DNA from: Alphaproteobacteria bacterium
Lineage (GTDB): Bacteria; Pseudomonadota; Alphaproteobacteria; Caulobacterales; Caulobacteraceae
DNA: 62,008 bases
Assembly: GCA_018826515.1 (NCBI GenBank)
Contig: JAHKAM010000038.1
Location: 1 to 62,008, forward strand
Direction of reading: 5' to 3'
Shown: one piece after another, positions 51,207 through 59,640 of the stretch
How the letters are laid out: each line of letters begins with the position of its first letter
How positions within the stretch are numbered: position 1 is the stretch's first letter
Position numbers and translations under genes: made by a program
Notes under the pieces: model-generated
What the model saw: only the letters and a program-made list of their open reading frames with translations
What the model was told of the DNA's origin: nothing
The model's database searches: none

Positions 51207-53054
51207 TCAGGCGTGCCATAGCCTCAGCCCGATCCATCCCTGTGTCGCCAGGTAGAGGCAGGCTGTCGCCGCCATGAGGGTGAAGAACACGGCCAGGGTG
51301 CGGGACAGCCGGTTGGCGTGCCGGGGCGGCCTGACAGCCAGGAAGGCAGCGACTGCCGTGGCCAGGGGTGCGGCGATCGTGACCGCGAACGCGGCCCAGC
51401 CGGCCACCGAAGGGCGACCCAGGATCAAGAGGTCGTCGGTCTGCAGCAGCGCCAGGGGGATGAGCGCCGAGGCAGCGCTGAGCAGGATGGCGAAGCCGGG
51501 CCAGAACCGGAGGGCGACGCCGCCCCTTGCCTGCAGCCGGCCCATGAGGGCACCCGGAACCCACAGGCAGGCATAGGCGAGGGCGGTGACCAGACCCGCC
51601 ACGAACAGGGCGAGCGCGGCGTTCTTGGCCGCCATTTCCATATCCGGGACGCGTCGGTGGGCGCCGATGCCGGATTGGATCCGGATCCCCTCGTCCGTCT
51701 CGAGAATGGCCAGGCTCGGGGCGGCCTCACCCTCGGCCTGGAACAGGCCGTTACCGACGTGGGTCCAGCGTTGGCCCTTGAAGCGCAGGGTGTTGTTTTC
51801 GAAAGACGCTCCTTCCCACTGGGTCAGGCCGATCACAGCGGCCAGCAGATGCCGGCGCGGGGTCAGGGTCTGGTACTGACCCGTCCAGGCCCGCCGGTCA
51901 CGCTCGGGAACGGCCTGTGAAACCGCGACCGGCACCGCGACGTCGCGTTCGAGGTAGCGCCGCACCAGCTGCGCCGCGTCAAGCACCTCGTCGGACGTGC
52001 GGTTGGCCATCAGTACATAGGCCGCGCCGATCTGCGGCGCATAGGCATAGGTCGCGACAAAGCCGTCGATACTGCCGTCGTGACCATGGAAGACGACGCG
52101 GCCCCGGGTGTCAGCGACATTGCCCAGCGCATAGCCGTAGCGCAGGCCGGCCCGCGCCGCGTCATTGCCGGCCGGCGTCTCAAGCCGCCTGGCCGTGGCC
52201 GGACTGAAATAGGTGATGCCGTCGAGCGTGCCCCGCCCGAGCATGAGCAGGGGCAGTCGGGCCAGGTCGCTCGCTGTGACGTTCAGGGACCCACTCGGGC
52301 GGCCCGGTATGTCCATGAACCGTTCTTCGGTCAGATCCTCGCCGCTGTAGCTGCTGGACAGCCTGGCTGTGATTTCCGGGGTCCGGGTCCAGGCCGCGCT
52401 GGTCATGCCCAGACGGTCGGTCAGCCGCCTCGCCATGAAGTCCTGAAAGCGTTCGCCGCTGACAGTCTCGATCACCCGCCCGGCCATGATCGGGCCGGCA
52501 TTGCTGTAGGAGGTTCGGGTGCCCGGCCGCCAGCGGCTCCGGTATGGGCCGTAGAGGTCTGCCGCCTCTGACAAGGGGATGTCCCGTCCCTCGAGCAGGT
52601 AGTGGCGGAAGGCGATATCGTCCAGGCCGGCCGTGTGCTCGAGAAGATGGACCAGTCTCACCGGATCACTCGCGCGCCAGGGGTTGCGAATGGCGAGGTC
52701 GGGCAGCAGGGTCGCCACCTCTGCTTCAAGGCTCAGGCGGCCCTCCTCGACGAGGGTCATGACCCCGATGGACGTGAAGCTCTTGCTGATCGAACCGGCC
52801 CGAAACACCGTGTCGTCGACGACGGGCGCGCGGGTGGACAGGTCCGAGACGCCGTAGTTGCGACTGAAGACGATACGTCCGTTCTCGATGACGACGAGGG
52901 CTGCGCCGGGGACACGGGCATCGACCAGAATCTCGCCGACGGCGGCATCAAGCGCCTCGAGGGACGCCGGCGTCTGCGGCGCCGCCCGAGAGTCCCCGGC
53001 GGCAAGGAGTGCGATCGCCGCCATGCCGGCAGCCAGAAGGCTTCGAATATCCAT
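51207..53054 (-). CDS. membrane-anchored serine hydrolase (beta-lactamase/AmpH family)
   Basis: A 615-residue protein. A signal peptide is followed by a class C beta-lactamase-like domain with SxxK in RAGSISKSFTS and the YxN motif in SYSNAGP. A DUF3471-like segment and then four C-terminal hydrophobic segments (about residues 495-520, 530-550, 560-580 and 592-610) form a membrane tail. It could hydrolyse D-amino-acid-containing peptides or esters. The start at 53054 places the signal correctly. Its promoter region has tandem 18-bp repeats. Confidence 0.88.
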   Translation of the reverse strand: MDIRSLLAAGMAAIALLAAGDSRAAPQTPASLEALDAAVGEILVDARVPGAALVVIENGRIVFSRNYGVSDLSTRAPVVDDTVFRAGSISKSFTSIGVMTLVEEGRLSLEAEVATLLPDLAIRNPWRASDPVRLVHLLEHTAGLDDIAFRHYLLEGRDIPLSEAADLYGPYRSRWRPGTRTSYSNAGPIMAGRVIETVSGERFQDFMARRLTDRLGMTSAAWTRTPEITARLSSSYSGEDLTEERFMDIPGRPSGSLNVTASDLARLPLLMLGRGTLDGITYFSPATARRLETPAGNDAARAGLRYGYALGNVADTRGRVVFHGHDGSIDGFVATYAYAPQIGAAYVLMANRTSDEVLDAAQLVRRYLERDVAVPVAVSQAVPERDRRAWTGQYQTLTPRRHLLAAVIGLTQWEGASFENNTLRFKGQRWTHVGNGLFQAEGEAAPSLAILETDEGIRIQSGIGAHRRVPDMEMAAKNAALALFVAGLVTALAYACLWVPGALMGRLQARGGVALRFWPGFAILLSAASALIPLALLQTDDLLILGRPSVAGWAAFAVTIAAPLATAVAAFLAVRPPRHANRLSRTLAVFFTLMAATACLYLATQGWIGLRLWHA

Positions 53055-53108
53055 GTGGTCCCCCGACCTGGCCCCCTTTGCCGCGATCCACGAGGGGCGG
53101 AATGAAGC

Positions 53109-53151
53109 TATGTATAACAAGGTACCTATGTATAGCAAGGTACCTTGTTAT
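53109..53151 (-). promoter_or_regulatory. tandem 18-bp repeats and inverted repeat over the serine-hydrolase promoter
   Basis: Two adjacent copies of TATGTATARCAAGGTACC (R is A then G; 53109-53126 and 53127-53144) are followed by TTGTTAT. ATAACAAGGTACC (53114-53126) and GGTACCTTGTTAT (53139-53151) form an inverted repeat with 12 bp between. On the minus strand TTGCTA, 17 bases and ATACAT give a promoter inside the repeats. This is a likely operator for the hydrolase at 51207. Confidence 0.55.
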
Positions 53152-53174
53152 GGGCGAGTCTGTGCTGTCGGGAA

Positions 53175-53206
53175 AATGAAAAGGCCCCGGTGTTTCCACC
53201 GGGGCC
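53175..53206 (-). terminator. rho-independent terminator of pnp
   Basis: On the minus strand, stem GGCCCCGGTG/CACCGGGGCC with a 4-base loop is followed by TTTTCATTTT. It lies 28 bp downstream of the pnp stop. Confidence 0.8.
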
Positions 53207-53233
53207 CCCTTCATTCAGACGTGACGTCCAGCC

Positions 53234-55462
53234 TTAGCGACGGCTGCGACCGCGGTCGCGATCACCGCCGCCTTCACGCTTGGGACGGCCGCCGGTGTCG
53301 TCGGACAGCGGGGGCTCGCCGCGTTCGGCGCGTTCGGCGTTGATCTTGTCGGTGATGTCCTCGCCGGTGGTCTGGTCGACGACCTTCATCGACAGCTTGG
53401 TCTTGCCACGATCGTCCATGCCGAGGAATTTGACCTTCACTTCCTGGCCTTCGGTCAGGACGTCGGCCGGGTTGGCGACGCGTTCCAGGGCGATCTGGGA
53501 CACGTGGACCAGGCCGTCCTTGGCGCCGAAGAAGTTCACGAAGGCGCCGAAGTCGACGACCTTCACGACCTTGCCGGAATAGATCATGCCGGGCTCGGGC
53601 TCGGACACGATCGACGAGATCCAGTTCTTGGCGGCGTCGATCTTCTCTTGATCCGAAGCAGCGATCTTCACCGTGCCGTCGTCCTCGATGTTGATCTTGG
53701 CGCCGGTCTTTTCGACGATCTCGCGGATGATCTTGCCGCCGGTGCCGATGATGTCGCGGATCTTGTCGGTCGGAACCTTGATGGATTCGATCTTGGGCGC
53801 GTACTCACCGAGTTCGGTGCGGGCGCCGTCGATGGCCTTGTCCATCTCGTCGAGGATGTACAGGCGGCCGGCCGAAGCCTGGGCGATCGCCTTGCGCATG
53901 ATCTCTTCGGTGATGCCTGCGACCTTGATGTCCATCTGCAGCGAGGTGATGCCTTCGCGCGTGCCGGCCACCTTGAAGTCCATGTCGCCGAGGTGGTCTT
54001 CGTCACCCAGGATGTCGGACAGGATGGCGAACTCGCCCGAGGGCTCGAGGATCAGGCCCATGGCGATGCCCGAGACCGGGCGAACCAGCGGCACGCCCGC
54101 GTCCATCAGCGCCAGCGACGAACCACAGACCGTGGCCATCGAGGAGGAGCCGTTGGACTCGGTGATCTCCGACACCAGACGGATGGTGTAGGGGAAGTCT
54201 TCCGACGACGGCAGCATGGGACGGATCGCCCGCCAGGCCAGCTTGCCGTGACCGATTTCCCGACGGCCCGCGCCGCCCATCCGGCCGGTCTCGCCGACCG
54301 AATAGGGAGGGAAGTTGTAGTGGAGAAGGAACTTCTCCTTGTAGGTCCCGGCCAGGGCGTCGACGTATTGCTCGTCCTCGCCGGTGCCCAGGGTGGCGAC
54401 CACGATCGCCTGGGTCTCACCGCGAGTGAACAGGGCCGAGCCGTGGGTGCGCGGGAAGACGCCGACTTCCGAGACGATGTCGCGGACCTTGTCGAGGGCG
54501 CGGCCGTCGACGCGGTGGCCGTTGTCGATGATGTCGCGACGCAGGACGTGGGCTTCACATTCCTTGAAGGCCGCGCCGAACTTGGCCGACTCGACGCCGT
54601 CCGGGTTCTCTTCGGTCTTCACCAGCTTGGCGGCGGCGGCCTTCTTGGCCACGTCGACGCCGTTGCGGCGCTCGTATTTGCCGGCGTGGGTGTAGGCCTT
54701 CTTGATGTCCTCGCCGACCAGCGACTGGATGGCGGTGACGACGTCCGAGTGATCCTCGGCCTGGAAGTCGAAGGGCTCCTTGGCGGCGTGTTCGGCCATT
54801 TCGATGATGGCGTCGATCACCGGCTGCATGCCGCGATGCGCGAACATCAGGGCGTTCAGCATGATCTCTTCCGACAGCTCCTTGGCTTCGGACTCGACCA
54901 TCATCAGGGCGTCCTGGGTGCCGGCGACGACGAGGTCGAGCTGGCTGTCAGGCATCTGGTCGAGGGTCGGGTTCAGGACGAACTCGCCGTCGATATAGCC
55001 GACGCGCGCGGCGCCGATCGGGCCCATGAAGGGCACGCCCGAGATGGTCAGGGCGGCCGAGGCGGCGACCAGACCCAGCACGTCCGGGTCGTTTTCCATG
55101 TCGTGCTGCAGCACGGTGACGACGACCTGGGTCTCGTTCTTGAAGCCCTTGACGAACAGCGGGCGGATCGGACGGTCGATCAGGCGGGAGACGAGCGTCT
55201 CCTTCTCGGTCGGACGGCCTTCACGCTTGAAATAACCGCCCGGGATCTTGCCGGCGGCGAAGGTCTTTTCCTGGTAGTTGACGGTCAGCGGGAAGAAATC
55301 CAGGCCCGGCTTGGGCGCGCGACCGTAGACGACGGTGGCGAGGACGACGGTCTCGCCGTAGGTGGCCAGAACGGCGCCGTCAGCCTGGCGGGCGATACGT
55401 CCCGTCTCCAGCGTCAGCGGGCGGCCGGCCCAGTCGATCGTCTTGCGTTTGATATCGAACAT
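53234..55462 (-). CDS. pnp: polyribonucleotide nucleotidyltransferase (PNPase)
   Basis: A 742-residue phosphorolytic 3'-5' exoribonuclease and degradosome component. Two RNase PH-like domains ([22 protein letters not shown]... and [17 protein letters not shown] with FTRGETQA) are separated by a helical domain. The KH domain ([15 protein letters not shown]) and S1 domain ([20 protein letters not shown]) follow. The C-terminal tail is Arg/Gly/Asp-rich. It is the last gene of the leftward rbfA-truB-rpsO-pnp cluster. Confidence 0.97.
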   Translation of the reverse strand: MFDIKRKTIDWAGRPLTLETGRIARQADGAVLATYGETVVLATVVYGRAPKPGLDFFPLTVNYQEKTFAAGKIPGGYFKREGRPTEKETLVSRLIDRPIRPLFVKGFKNETQVVVTVLQHDMENDPDVLGLVAASAALTISGVPFMGPIGAARVGYIDGEFVLNPTLDQMPDSQLDLVVAGTQDALMMVESEAKELSEEIMLNALMFAHRGMQPVIDAIIEMAEHAAKEPFDFQAEDHSDVVTAIQSLVGEDIKKAYTHAGKYERRNGVDVAKKAAAAKLVKTEENPDGVESAKFGAAFKECEAHVLRRDIIDNGHRVDGRALDKVRDIVSEVGVFPRTHGSALFTRGETQAIVVATLGTGEDEQYVDALAGTYKEKFLLHYNFPPYSVGETGRMGGAGRREIGHGKLAWRAIRPMLPSSEDFPYTIRLVSEITESNGSSSMATVCGSSLALMDAGVPLVRPVSGIAMGLILEPSGEFAILSDILGDEDHLGDMDFKVAGTREGITSLQMDIKVAGITEEIMRKAIAQASAGRLYILDEMDKAIDGARTELGEYAPKIESIKVPTDKIRDIIGTGGKIIREIVEKTGAKINIEDDGTVKIAASDQEKIDAAKNWISSIVSEPEPGMIYSGKVVKVVDFGAFVNFFGAKDGLVHVSQIALERVANPADVLTEGQEVKVKFLGMDDRGKTKLSMKVVDQTTGEDITDKINAERAERGEPPLSDDTGGRPKREGGGDRDRGRSRR

Positions 55463-55654
55463 GTTTCGTCTTTCGTATCCCGCGGGCGGATTCCGCGCGG
55501 GGTCCCATCAGTGGGTGGAGCGTCGGGCGTTCAGTCCTTCGGTCCATGGGCGTCCGCGCCATCGCGAACCGCCCGGGAAGTGTGAGGACCGGTATCCAGC
55601 CCTCGCGTCATGCGCCTGAAATCCCGAGGCGCGCGGGTGGTTCTGGATGCGGAA

Positions 55655-55683
55655 CGAGGCGCGGGCATGACGCCCGCGCCTCG
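55655..55683 (-). promoter_or_regulatory. 12-bp hairpin between rpsO and pnp
   Basis: CGAGGCGCGGGC (55655-55666) and GCCCGCGCCTCG (55672-55683) form a perfect stem with a 5-base loop in the rpsO-pnp spacer. There is no U-run. In E. coli this spacer holds an RNase III-cut hairpin used for pnp autoregulation; a similar role is inferred. Confidence 0.5.
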
Positions 55684-55710
55684 AAATCTCTTCCGCGCGT
55701 CCCTGCGGCC

Positions 55711-55980
55711 TTAGCGGCGCAGGTTCAGCTTGCCGATCAGAGCGGTGTAGCGCTCGCGATCAACCTTGCTGAGGTGGTCAAGAAGGCGACGACGCTGCGA
55801 GACCATCTTGAGCAGGCCGCGACGCGAGTGGTTGTCCTTCTTGTGGGTCTTGAAGTGGTCGGTGAGGTTGGCGATGCGTTCCGAAAGGATCGCGACCTGG
55901 ACCTCGGCCGAGCCGGTGTCGCCTGCGGAGCGGGCGTTATCGGCGATGACTTCGTTCTTACGCTCGGGCGTAATCGACAT
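55711..55980 (-). CDS. rpsO: 30S ribosomal protein S15
   Basis: An 89-residue protein with the complete S15 sequence: [49 protein letters not shown] and [13 protein letters not shown]. It binds 16S rRNA in the central domain of the 30S subunit. It lies between truB and pnp, the standard bacterial order. Confidence 0.98.
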   Translation of the reverse strand: MSITPERKNEVIADNARSAGDTGSAEVQVAILSERIANLTDHFKTHKKDNHSRRGLLKMVSQRRRLLDHLSKVDRERYTALIGKLNLRR

Positions 55981-55992
55981 CGGGTGTACTCC

Positions 55993-56925
55993 TTATTGGA
56001 GGTTAAATACGCGGTCGGGTTCCAGCCGGCCGGCCCGCAACTGACCGAGAGCGACGAGGGTCTGTCCCTGGAAGGCTGAAACGGTTCTGGAGCCGTCCCG
56101 AAGGCGGCCTTTGAGCGTTTCGACCTGTCGGGGGAGCAGAACGATCGGTCGTCCCTGACGAAGCGAGAAGGCGTCTTCGATCGTCACGGCCAGCTCCGGG
56201 ATGTCGTCCAGGGCGGTCGCGACGGGAAGCAAGCCTTCCGAGGCGGCGTCCCTATGCACCAGATCGGTCAGGAAATCCAGCGTGACGGCGTTTTCCGTGG
56301 AGAACGGCCCGACCCGCTCGCGGCGCAGGGCCGAAACATGCCCCTCGGCGCCGAGCATGACCGCCAGATCGCGGGCCAGCGAGCGGACATAGACGCCCTT
56401 GCCGGTGCGGATGGTCAGTTCGACGTGGTCGGCGTCGGGCGCGTCGCTGACCGCGGCCTCGTGGATCATCACCCGACGGCTGGCCAGCTCGAACTCGGCC
56501 CCTTCCCGGGCCAGGTCATAGGCGCGCTGCCCGTCGACCTTGATGGCCGAGAACTGCGGCGGAACCTGATCGATCTCGCCGACGAAGGCCGGCAGGGCGG
56601 CGCGCACCGCCTCGATATCCGGACGGACGTCCGATCGGGCGACGATCTCGCCCTCGCGGTCGAGGCTGTCGGTCGAAATCCCCCAGTTGATGGTGAAGCG
56701 ATAGACCTTCTGCGCCTCCATCATGAAGGGGACGGTCTTGGTCGCCTCGCCCAGGGCGATGGGCAGGATGCCGGAGGCCAGCGGGTCCAGCGTGCCGGCA
56801 TGGCCCGCCTTCTGCGCGTCGAACAGGCGGCGCACCTTCGAGACGGCTTCGGTGGACCCCATGCCGAACGGCTTGTCGAGACAGACCCAGCCGTTGACGA
56901 TCTCGCCCTTCTTGCGACGACCCAC
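55993..56925 (-). CDS. truB: tRNA pseudouridine-55 synthase
   Basis: A 310-residue enzyme that makes pseudouridine 55 in the T-loop of tRNA. It has the catalytic motif [23 protein letters not shown] (catalytic Asp) and [15 protein letters not shown]. The C-terminal domain is PUA-like. It starts at GTG 56925, the G of which is the last base of the rbfA stop (TAGTG), so translation is coupled. Confidence 0.96.
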   Translation of the reverse strand: MGRRKKGEIVNGWVCLDKPFGMGSTEAVSKVRRLFDAQKAGHAGTLDPLASGILPIALGEATKTVPFMMEAQKVYRFTINWGISTDSLDREGEIVARSDVRPDIEAVRAALPAFVGEIDQVPPQFSAIKVDGQRAYDLAREGAEFELASRRVMIHEAAVSDAPDADHVELTIRTGKGVYVRSLARDLAVMLGAEGHVSALRRERVGPFSTENAVTLDFLTDLVHRDAASEGLLPVATALDDIPELAVTIEDAFSLRQGRPIVLLPRQVETLKGRLRDGSRTVSAFQGQTLVALGQLRAGRLEPDRVFNLQ

Positions 56926-57401
56926 TAGTTCTGACCGTCGCTGTCGTCCGCATCATCATCCTCGAACGGCGAGACATAGACGTCGGCGCGGACGCGGGGG
57001 TCGTCGAGCAGGCGGTTCAGCCGTTCGGCGGCGGCGAAGCTTTCGTCGTGGCGGAAGCGCAGGTCGGGGGTGAAGCGCATCTCGATATGCCGCCCCAGCG
57101 CGCCGCGCAGGAATTTGGCGTGGACGTTCAGCGCCTTGACGATCTCGTCGATATGGCCGGCGACATCGGCGGTCTCGACGCCGGCGCCGAGCGGCTCGAC
57201 GAAACAGGTGGCGTGTTTCAGGTCCGGCGACAGCCGCACCTCGGTGACGGTGACCGAGACGCCGACCAGGGCCGGATCCCGGATCTCGTTCTCGCGCATG
57301 ACCTCGACGAGGGCGTGGCGGATCATTTCCGAGGCGCGCAGCTGGCGCTGGCTGACGGTGCCGGCCTTGGCGGCGGGTTTGCGGGGTTTGCGGTTGCTCA
57401 T
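56925..57401 (-). CDS. rbfA: 30S ribosome-binding factor A
   Basis: A 158-residue RbfA, a maturation factor for 16S rRNA. It has an Arg/Lys-rich N-terminus, the conserved [18 protein letters not shown] block, [28 protein letters not shown], and an acidic C-terminal tail. The gene lies between an unrelated set of genes on the infB side and truB. It is separated from the upstream DUF2459 gene by 61 bp. Confidence 0.93.
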   Translation of the reverse strand: MSNRKPRKPAAKAGTVSQRQLRASEMIRHALVEVMRENEIRDPALVGVSVTVTEVRLSPDLKHATCFVEPLGAGVETADVAGHIDEIVKALNVHAKFLRGALGRHIEMRFTPDLRFRHDESFAAAERLNRLLDDPRVRADVYVSPFEDDDADDSDGQN

Positions 57402-57462
57402 GACTCTGTCCTCGTCGCCTGTCGGGGATCGGACCCGGCTCGAAAAAGCGAAGGGGCGGGGT

Positions 57463-58173
57463 CTAGTCCCGTGGGGCCTCTGTGTCCAATTTCGCGCGGT
57501 CGATCGTAGCCATCACTTCCGCCGAGGTGATCGCCCTGAGGGGCCGCGCCGGCAGGCCGGCGGCGTTCAGCACGCCCGCGCTCCAGTGGTTGCACAACCG
57601 GCCGATCCAGAAAGACTCATGGCTGGCGAAGAAGCGGGCGTCGTCTCCGGCCCGGGCGGCGGCGATCCGGGCGCGACCGTCCTCAAGGTCCAGCGAGGCC
57701 TCGACACGATCCGCCATGGCGTCGAATCCGGCGGCCGACAGGCGCAGGGCGCGGCGACGGTCGGCGGCGACCAGGACGCGCGGGTCGCGCTGCGCCGGGT
57801 CGAGCATGACGACGGAGGCGTTGCCCGGCCGGAAGAAGGCCCGCGCGCCGTCGGGCAGGCGGTCGGTGATCGGGCCCTGGTCGACATAGAATCGGGCATC
57901 GCCCCAGCCGATCAGGATCCAGTCGCCGGGCGGCAGGCTGCGCACCGCCTCGGCCAGCGGCCCCGTCCGCGCCTCGAGCCGGGCGCGCGGCACGGCCAGG
58001 TCTGTGTGGAAGCCGTTGTCCAGAACATGGACCTCGACGGCCGGATCAGCCGACGCCGCCGGAAACAGGGCGGGATCGCCGGGCGCGGTCCAGGTCCACA
58101 GAGCCGCGGTCGCGCCGAGCGTCGCGGCCGCGACCAGCGGACCGGGGCCATTCCCCCTGGACCGTCGCGTCAT
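57463..58173 (-). CDS. DUF2459 (TIGR02117) family protein
   Basis: A 236-residue protein with an N-terminal hydrophobic segment. The family core has VLDNGFHTDLAVP, GDWILIGWGDARFY and, near the end, FFASHESFWIGRLCNHWSAGVLNAAGLP. Function unknown; members lie near urease or envelope genes in some bacteria. It starts at ATG 58173 overlapping the upstream stop (ATGA), and is followed by rbfA. Confidence 0.83.
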   Translation of the reverse strand: MTRRSRGNGPGPLVAAATLGATAALWTWTAPGDPALFPAASADPAVEVHVLDNGFHTDLAVPRARLEARTGPLAEAVRSLPPGDWILIGWGDARFYVDQGPITDRLPDGARAFFRPGNASVVMLDPAQRDPRVLVAADRRRALRLSAAGFDAMADRVEASLDLEDGRARIAAARAGDDARFFASHESFWIGRLCNHWSAGVLNAAGLPARPLRAITSAEVMATIDRAKLDTEAPRD

Positions 58174-58853
58174 CGGGCCTTGAGCCGCCAGGCGCCGCAG
58201 AAGGACGCGACCGGGGCGTCGGGACCGGGGCGGGCGGGCGCGCGGAACAGCATCAGGTCGACGCGGTCGCGCCGGTGCAGCAGGGCGATCAGGGCGGGGG
58301 CCTCGCCGCCGCACAGGGCCGAGGCCCTGACCGGCTCGCCGCGGGTCGCGGGCAGGATCCGGCGCAGCTCGATCTGGGCGTCGGCCGGGGCGTCCAGCCG
58401 GTCGGCGAAGGTCTGGCCGAAGACGAAATACTCGCGGCCGGCCGCGATGCGCAGGGGCGCGGTGCGGAAGCTGTCGCCCGTGTCGAACCGGACCCCGGCC
58501 CCGGCGAAGACGGCGCCGCCGAGGGCCGCGCGCGTGGTCTCGTCGGCCGGTCCGAACTCGCCGGCCAGCACCGTGTCGGTCGCGCCCGCGGTCCGCGGAT
58601 TGTCGTCGTCGGCAAGGGCGGATTTCAGCCCGCCCAGACCCCCGGCCTCTCCCGAGGCCATCTGCCCGGTCCAGTCGGCCACGCGCCGGGCGGCGGGAAC
58701 AGCCTCCTCGCGAAGGGTCGTCCAGGCGGCGACGGCGTGTTTCTGTTCGATGGCCAGCAGGAACAGCACCAGGCACACAAAGGCCAGTCCGCCCGCGAGG
58801 CTCTTCATGCCCGTCTGGCGCGGGCCGCTGCGGCGGAGGTCTGTGGCGGTCAT
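58170..58853 (-). CDS. membrane-anchored protein of unknown function
   Basis: A 227-residue protein with one N-terminal membrane segment (about residues 20-40), so mostly periplasmic. The remainder includes FRTAPLRIAAGREYFVFGQTFADRL and two Cys-containing stretches (ALCGGEAP, FCGAWRLKA) near the C-terminus. No family recognised. It is coupled to the DUF2459 gene by ATGA, so the two likely act together. Confidence 0.72.
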   Translation of the reverse strand: MTATDLRRSGPRQTGMKSLAGGLAFVCLVLFLLAIEQKHAVAAWTTLREEAVPAARRVADWTGQMASGEAGGLGGLKSALADDDNPRTAGATDTVLAGEFGPADETTRAALGGAVFAGAGVRFDTGDSFRTAPLRIAAGREYFVFGQTFADRLDAPADAQIELRRILPATRGEPVRASALCGGEAPALIALLHRRDRVDLMLFRAPARPGPDAPVASFCGAWRLKAR

Positions 58854-58911
58854 GGCCGCAACCTTAGCGAGGGTGTGTGACGGCGGAAATGACTATCGCG
58901 CCACAGGTGCG

Positions 58912-59433
58912 TCAGGGGATGGGCGCGGCGGCGTCGCCGCCGGGGCCGGCCGCGGGCGGTACGGCCCATTCGCCCCGCCAGTCGTAGGACAGCTGGACGC
59001 AGTGGCGGAACGTCCCGTCCGACCAGCGCCCGACGGCGTGCACGGTCATCGGGCGCGCCAGACGAACGCGGCTCAGCACCATCCAGGCTTCTTCGGACCC
59101 GGGGCAGAGCGCGCGACTGAGGCCTCGTCCGCCGCCGTCCGGGCTGATCGTATAGACCGAGGTCTCGCGTGAGCCGGCGGGCAGGGCCCGGCGCACGGCG
59201 TCCGGGCCGCCGCGCCGGATGTCGGCCGAGCCGCGGTTGGATGTGGAGATGATGCGCCGCACGCTGATCGCGCCGAACAGGCCGCGATTGGCCTCAAGCG
59301 TGATGCCGCGGGTCAGGGCCTGGGTCACGCGATCCGAGGCGTCATAGGCCAGGTAGCGGATCTCGGCCGCGGCGGGTCCGGCGACGGAGGCGACGGCGGT
59401 GAAGGCGATCAGGGGGATCAGGAAATGGCGCAT
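58912..59433 (-). CDS. secreted protein of unknown function
   Basis: A 173-residue protein with a signal peptide (MRHFLIPLIAFTAVASVAGPAAAE). The mature part contains LAYDASDRVTQALTRGITLEANRG, RPMTVHAVGRWSDGTFRHCVQLSYDWRG and two cysteines. I do not recognise the family. The start was placed at ATG 59433; the ATG at 59448 adds only MDEFA. It precedes the two-gene membrane/DUF2459 set in the infB-rbfA interval. Confidence 0.72.
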   Translation of the reverse strand: MRHFLIPLIAFTAVASVAGPAAAEIRYLAYDASDRVTQALTRGITLEANRGLFGAISVRRIISTSNRGSADIRRGGPDAVRRALPAGSRETSVYTISPDGGGRGLSRALCPGSEEAWMVLSRVRLARPMTVHAVGRWSDGTFRHCVQLSYDWRGEWAVPPAAGPGGDAAAPIP

Positions 59434-59483
59434 GGCGAACTCATCCACAGCGGATGGGGCGGAATGACGGCGACTGAACCATA

Positions 59484-59626
59484 TCTCCCTCCCCCCTCCG
59501 GGGGATGTCGGCGCGCAGCGACGACAGGGTGGGAGGGGCTCGGCGACGAGAGCGCCGGCGCTTGCCGAGCCGAACCGCCCCCACCCGGTCGCTACGCGAC
59601 CACCCTCCCCCGGAGGGGGAGGGAGA
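59484..59626. repeat. dispersed long inverted-repeat element, copy 3
   Basis: TCTCCCTCCCCC (59484 on) pairs with GGGGGAGGGAGA (to 59626). The right half includes CCCACCCGGTCGCTACGCGA, nearly the same as in copy 1. The element lies between the end of infB and the start of the gene at 58912. Confidence 0.75.
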
Positions 59627-59640
59627 GGCAGGATACGTCC

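Noticed and set aside
53504..55585. 693-codon rightward frame opposite pnp
   Set aside because: Shadow of the highly conserved pnp gene; no ribosome site or domain.
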